From positions 1,364,001 through 1,428,000 of the forward strand of contig JAHRHY010000004.1 of NCBI GenBank assembly GCA_019671135.1: 64,000 nucleotides of DNA, given 5' to 3'. Source of the stretch: Linnemannia hyalina (taxonomy: Eukaryota; Mortierellomycota; Mortierellomycetes; Mortierellales; Mortierellaceae). Shown one piece after another: positions 62,955-64,000 of this stretch. The notes beneath the pieces were generated by a model. That model was given only the letters and a program-made list of their open reading frames with translations, was not told where the DNA came from and searched no databases. Made by a program: the position numbers and the translations under genes. How positions within the stretch are numbered: position 1 is the stretch's first letter; every line of letters starts with the position of its first letter.

Positions 62955-63263
62955 ATGAAAGAGCTGACCCTCCCATTTTGGAATAAAACGCGTGTTCAAA
63001 AGAAAGCAACACTAGACAAATGCCACGGAAAACAACCATTCTGTTGGCGGATATGCAAAGTAAGAATAAACACATAATATTAATAACATAAAAGAACGTT
63101 TTGGCGTCTGCTGCTTTCTGGTGCTTGATATGGCGTTATGGGAACAATTTGTGTCGTCGTCTCAGAAGGGTCTAGATTCGGGTTTGCTCTTTCATTTGTT
63201 TAATGCAGATCGTTTGTTCCCAAATGTTTTGCTGGATCTGGTGCTGTTGCTTAATGCTGATAT
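62955..63263. terminator. Convergent 3' region after the PAK gene, with AATAAA
   Basis: AATAAA at 62982-62987, 28 nt after the PAK stop, is the likely poly(A) signal. The rest, up to the stop of the convergent rhodanese gene, is AT-rich and shows no gene. Confidence 0.5.
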
Positions 63264-63908
63264 CTACTTTGAAATTTTGCCATCCTTCTCGACCTGGAAC
63301 CCGTTCTTGACCCAACCATCCATACCCTCATCCAGACTCCAGACTTTAGTGCTCCCCTTCTTGCTAGATCCTTCCCCCTCGGCAACGCCATATCCCAAAC
63401 GGACCAAAGACTCGGCCGCAAGAACAGAACGGAAGCCTCCTGCACAGTAAACAACAACATCGCGGGGGTCTGACTGCTTGATGAATTTCGAAACATCACG
63501 CTCGAGGATACCACGGGGGAGGATGATGGCCCCAGGGATGGTGCCTGTTGCTTGGACCTCGTGGCGTTCACGGACATCGATCACGTGTGGGGGTTGGGTT
63601 GTTTGGAGAGAGTGGAGGTCCTTTGGGGAGAGGTAGTGGATGTTCTTGTTGGTTTCTTTGATCTCTTTGACGAGTGCTGGGAACGACTTTTGGTTGAGTG
63701 CGGACTAGAAGTGTTGGAGTGGTAAAAGTGTGGGTGATTAGAAAAGATGCTGTGACTGAAAAAAAAAAAGGTGTCGGGCGGAGTGAAACTGATATGAAGA
63801 AAGTGTCAGGGGGGGGGGGTAGCTTACAATTACGAAAGTGCGCTGTTGGACAGCGGCAAAGCTGGTGGTGGTCGAGAAACGGGCGAGACGGAGAGTGTTT
63901 GCGAGCAT
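63264..63908 (-). CDS. Single-domain rhodanese-like protein, probably mitochondrial, 173 aa
   Basis: Two exons: 63908-63828 and 63704-63264 (522 nt, frame closes). Exon 1 codes for MLANTLRLARFSTTTSFAAV, an Arg/Ser/Thr-rich amphipathic-looking presequence for mitochondria. Exon 2 has the rhodanese fold: PHVIDVRERHEVQATGTIPG, the active-site loop VVYCAGGFRSVLAAESLVRLGY with the catalytic Cys and CxGGxR geometry, and a final LDEGMDGWVKNG. This is the single-domain thiosulfate sulfurtransferase type (yeast Rdl1/Rdl2, human TSTD). It probably transfers sulfane sulfur from thiosulfate or persulfide to thiols. A short KKGSTKVWS insertion of basic and Gly/Ser residues sits before the last helix. Confidence 0.9.
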
Positions 63909-64000
63909 GATGGAGCGAGAGGTGAAGTGGATGAGAGATGGGAGATGAAATGAAAAAAGAGGAAAAAATAGAATGCAGTCGGGTGGGGGTGCCTTTATGT
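63909..64000 (-). promoter_or_regulatory. Start of the rhodanese promoter, cut by the window end
   Basis: CT-rich on the coding strand, as expected for a leader. The window ends 92 bp upstream of the ATG. Confidence 0.3.

Overview
The window is a gene-dense piece of a fungal nuclear genome. It holds 19 protein-coding genes that I can splice into complete reading frames, and no prophage, CRISPR, operon or rRNA features. The introns are short and spliceosomal (GTAAGT/GTATGT donors, CTAAC-like branch sites, TAG/CAG acceptors). Proteins carry long Ser/Thr/Pro, Gln and His tracts, and leaders are CT-rich. Ras, tomosyn, GRAM-VASt and TRAPPC8 proteins with few losses, together with an effector loop reading LCLNHFVETYDP, suggest an early-diverging fungus, most likely Mucoromycota and probably a Mortierella relative. 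That placement is inference from protein appearance, not from a search.

Layout: PX-domain protein (+) converges on a ribosomal-L1-domain nucleolar protein (-). That gene diverges from complex I subunit NDUFS8 (+), which is followed by a TALE homeodomain protein (+) converging on TCF25/Rqc1 (-). TCF25 diverges from a small SET protein (+), followed by an ICME-like alpha/beta hydrolase (+) and a Pro/Thr-rich single-pass membrane protein (+). A 3.8 kb gene-free, simple-repeat-rich stretch then leads to a Ras GTPase (+), which converges on enolase (-). Enolase diverges from a GRAM-VASt sterol-transfer protein (+), which converges on a tomosyn/Sro7-type WD40 protein with a C-terminal R-SNARE (-). 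That gene diverges from TRAPP subunit Trs85/TRAPPC8 (+), which converges on RMI1 (-). RMI1 diverges from ALG13 (+), which converges on a BTB protein (-). A WD40 protein I could not assign to a family follows (-), then 2.3 kb without a gene, a Cla4-type PAK kinase (+) and a mitochondrial-type rhodanese (-).

The genes are mostly housekeeping and signalling genes and do not form a biosynthetic or defence cluster. A loose theme is polarity and membrane traffic: Ras, the Cla4-like PAK, the tomosyn/Sro7 protein, Trs85, the GRAM-VASt protein and the PX protein. The SRO7 and TRS85 homologues share a 432 bp divergent promoter containing a CACGTG box.

The most unusual observation is in the Ras gene. 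Its first 90 coding bases are split over five tiny exons (30, 18, 18, 22 and 2 nt), including a GC-AG intron. The 2-nt exon (AG, 25036-25037) is required to keep the frame and to complete the switch I glutamate codon. All splice models were made by eye and checked for frame closure; none has transcript support here.
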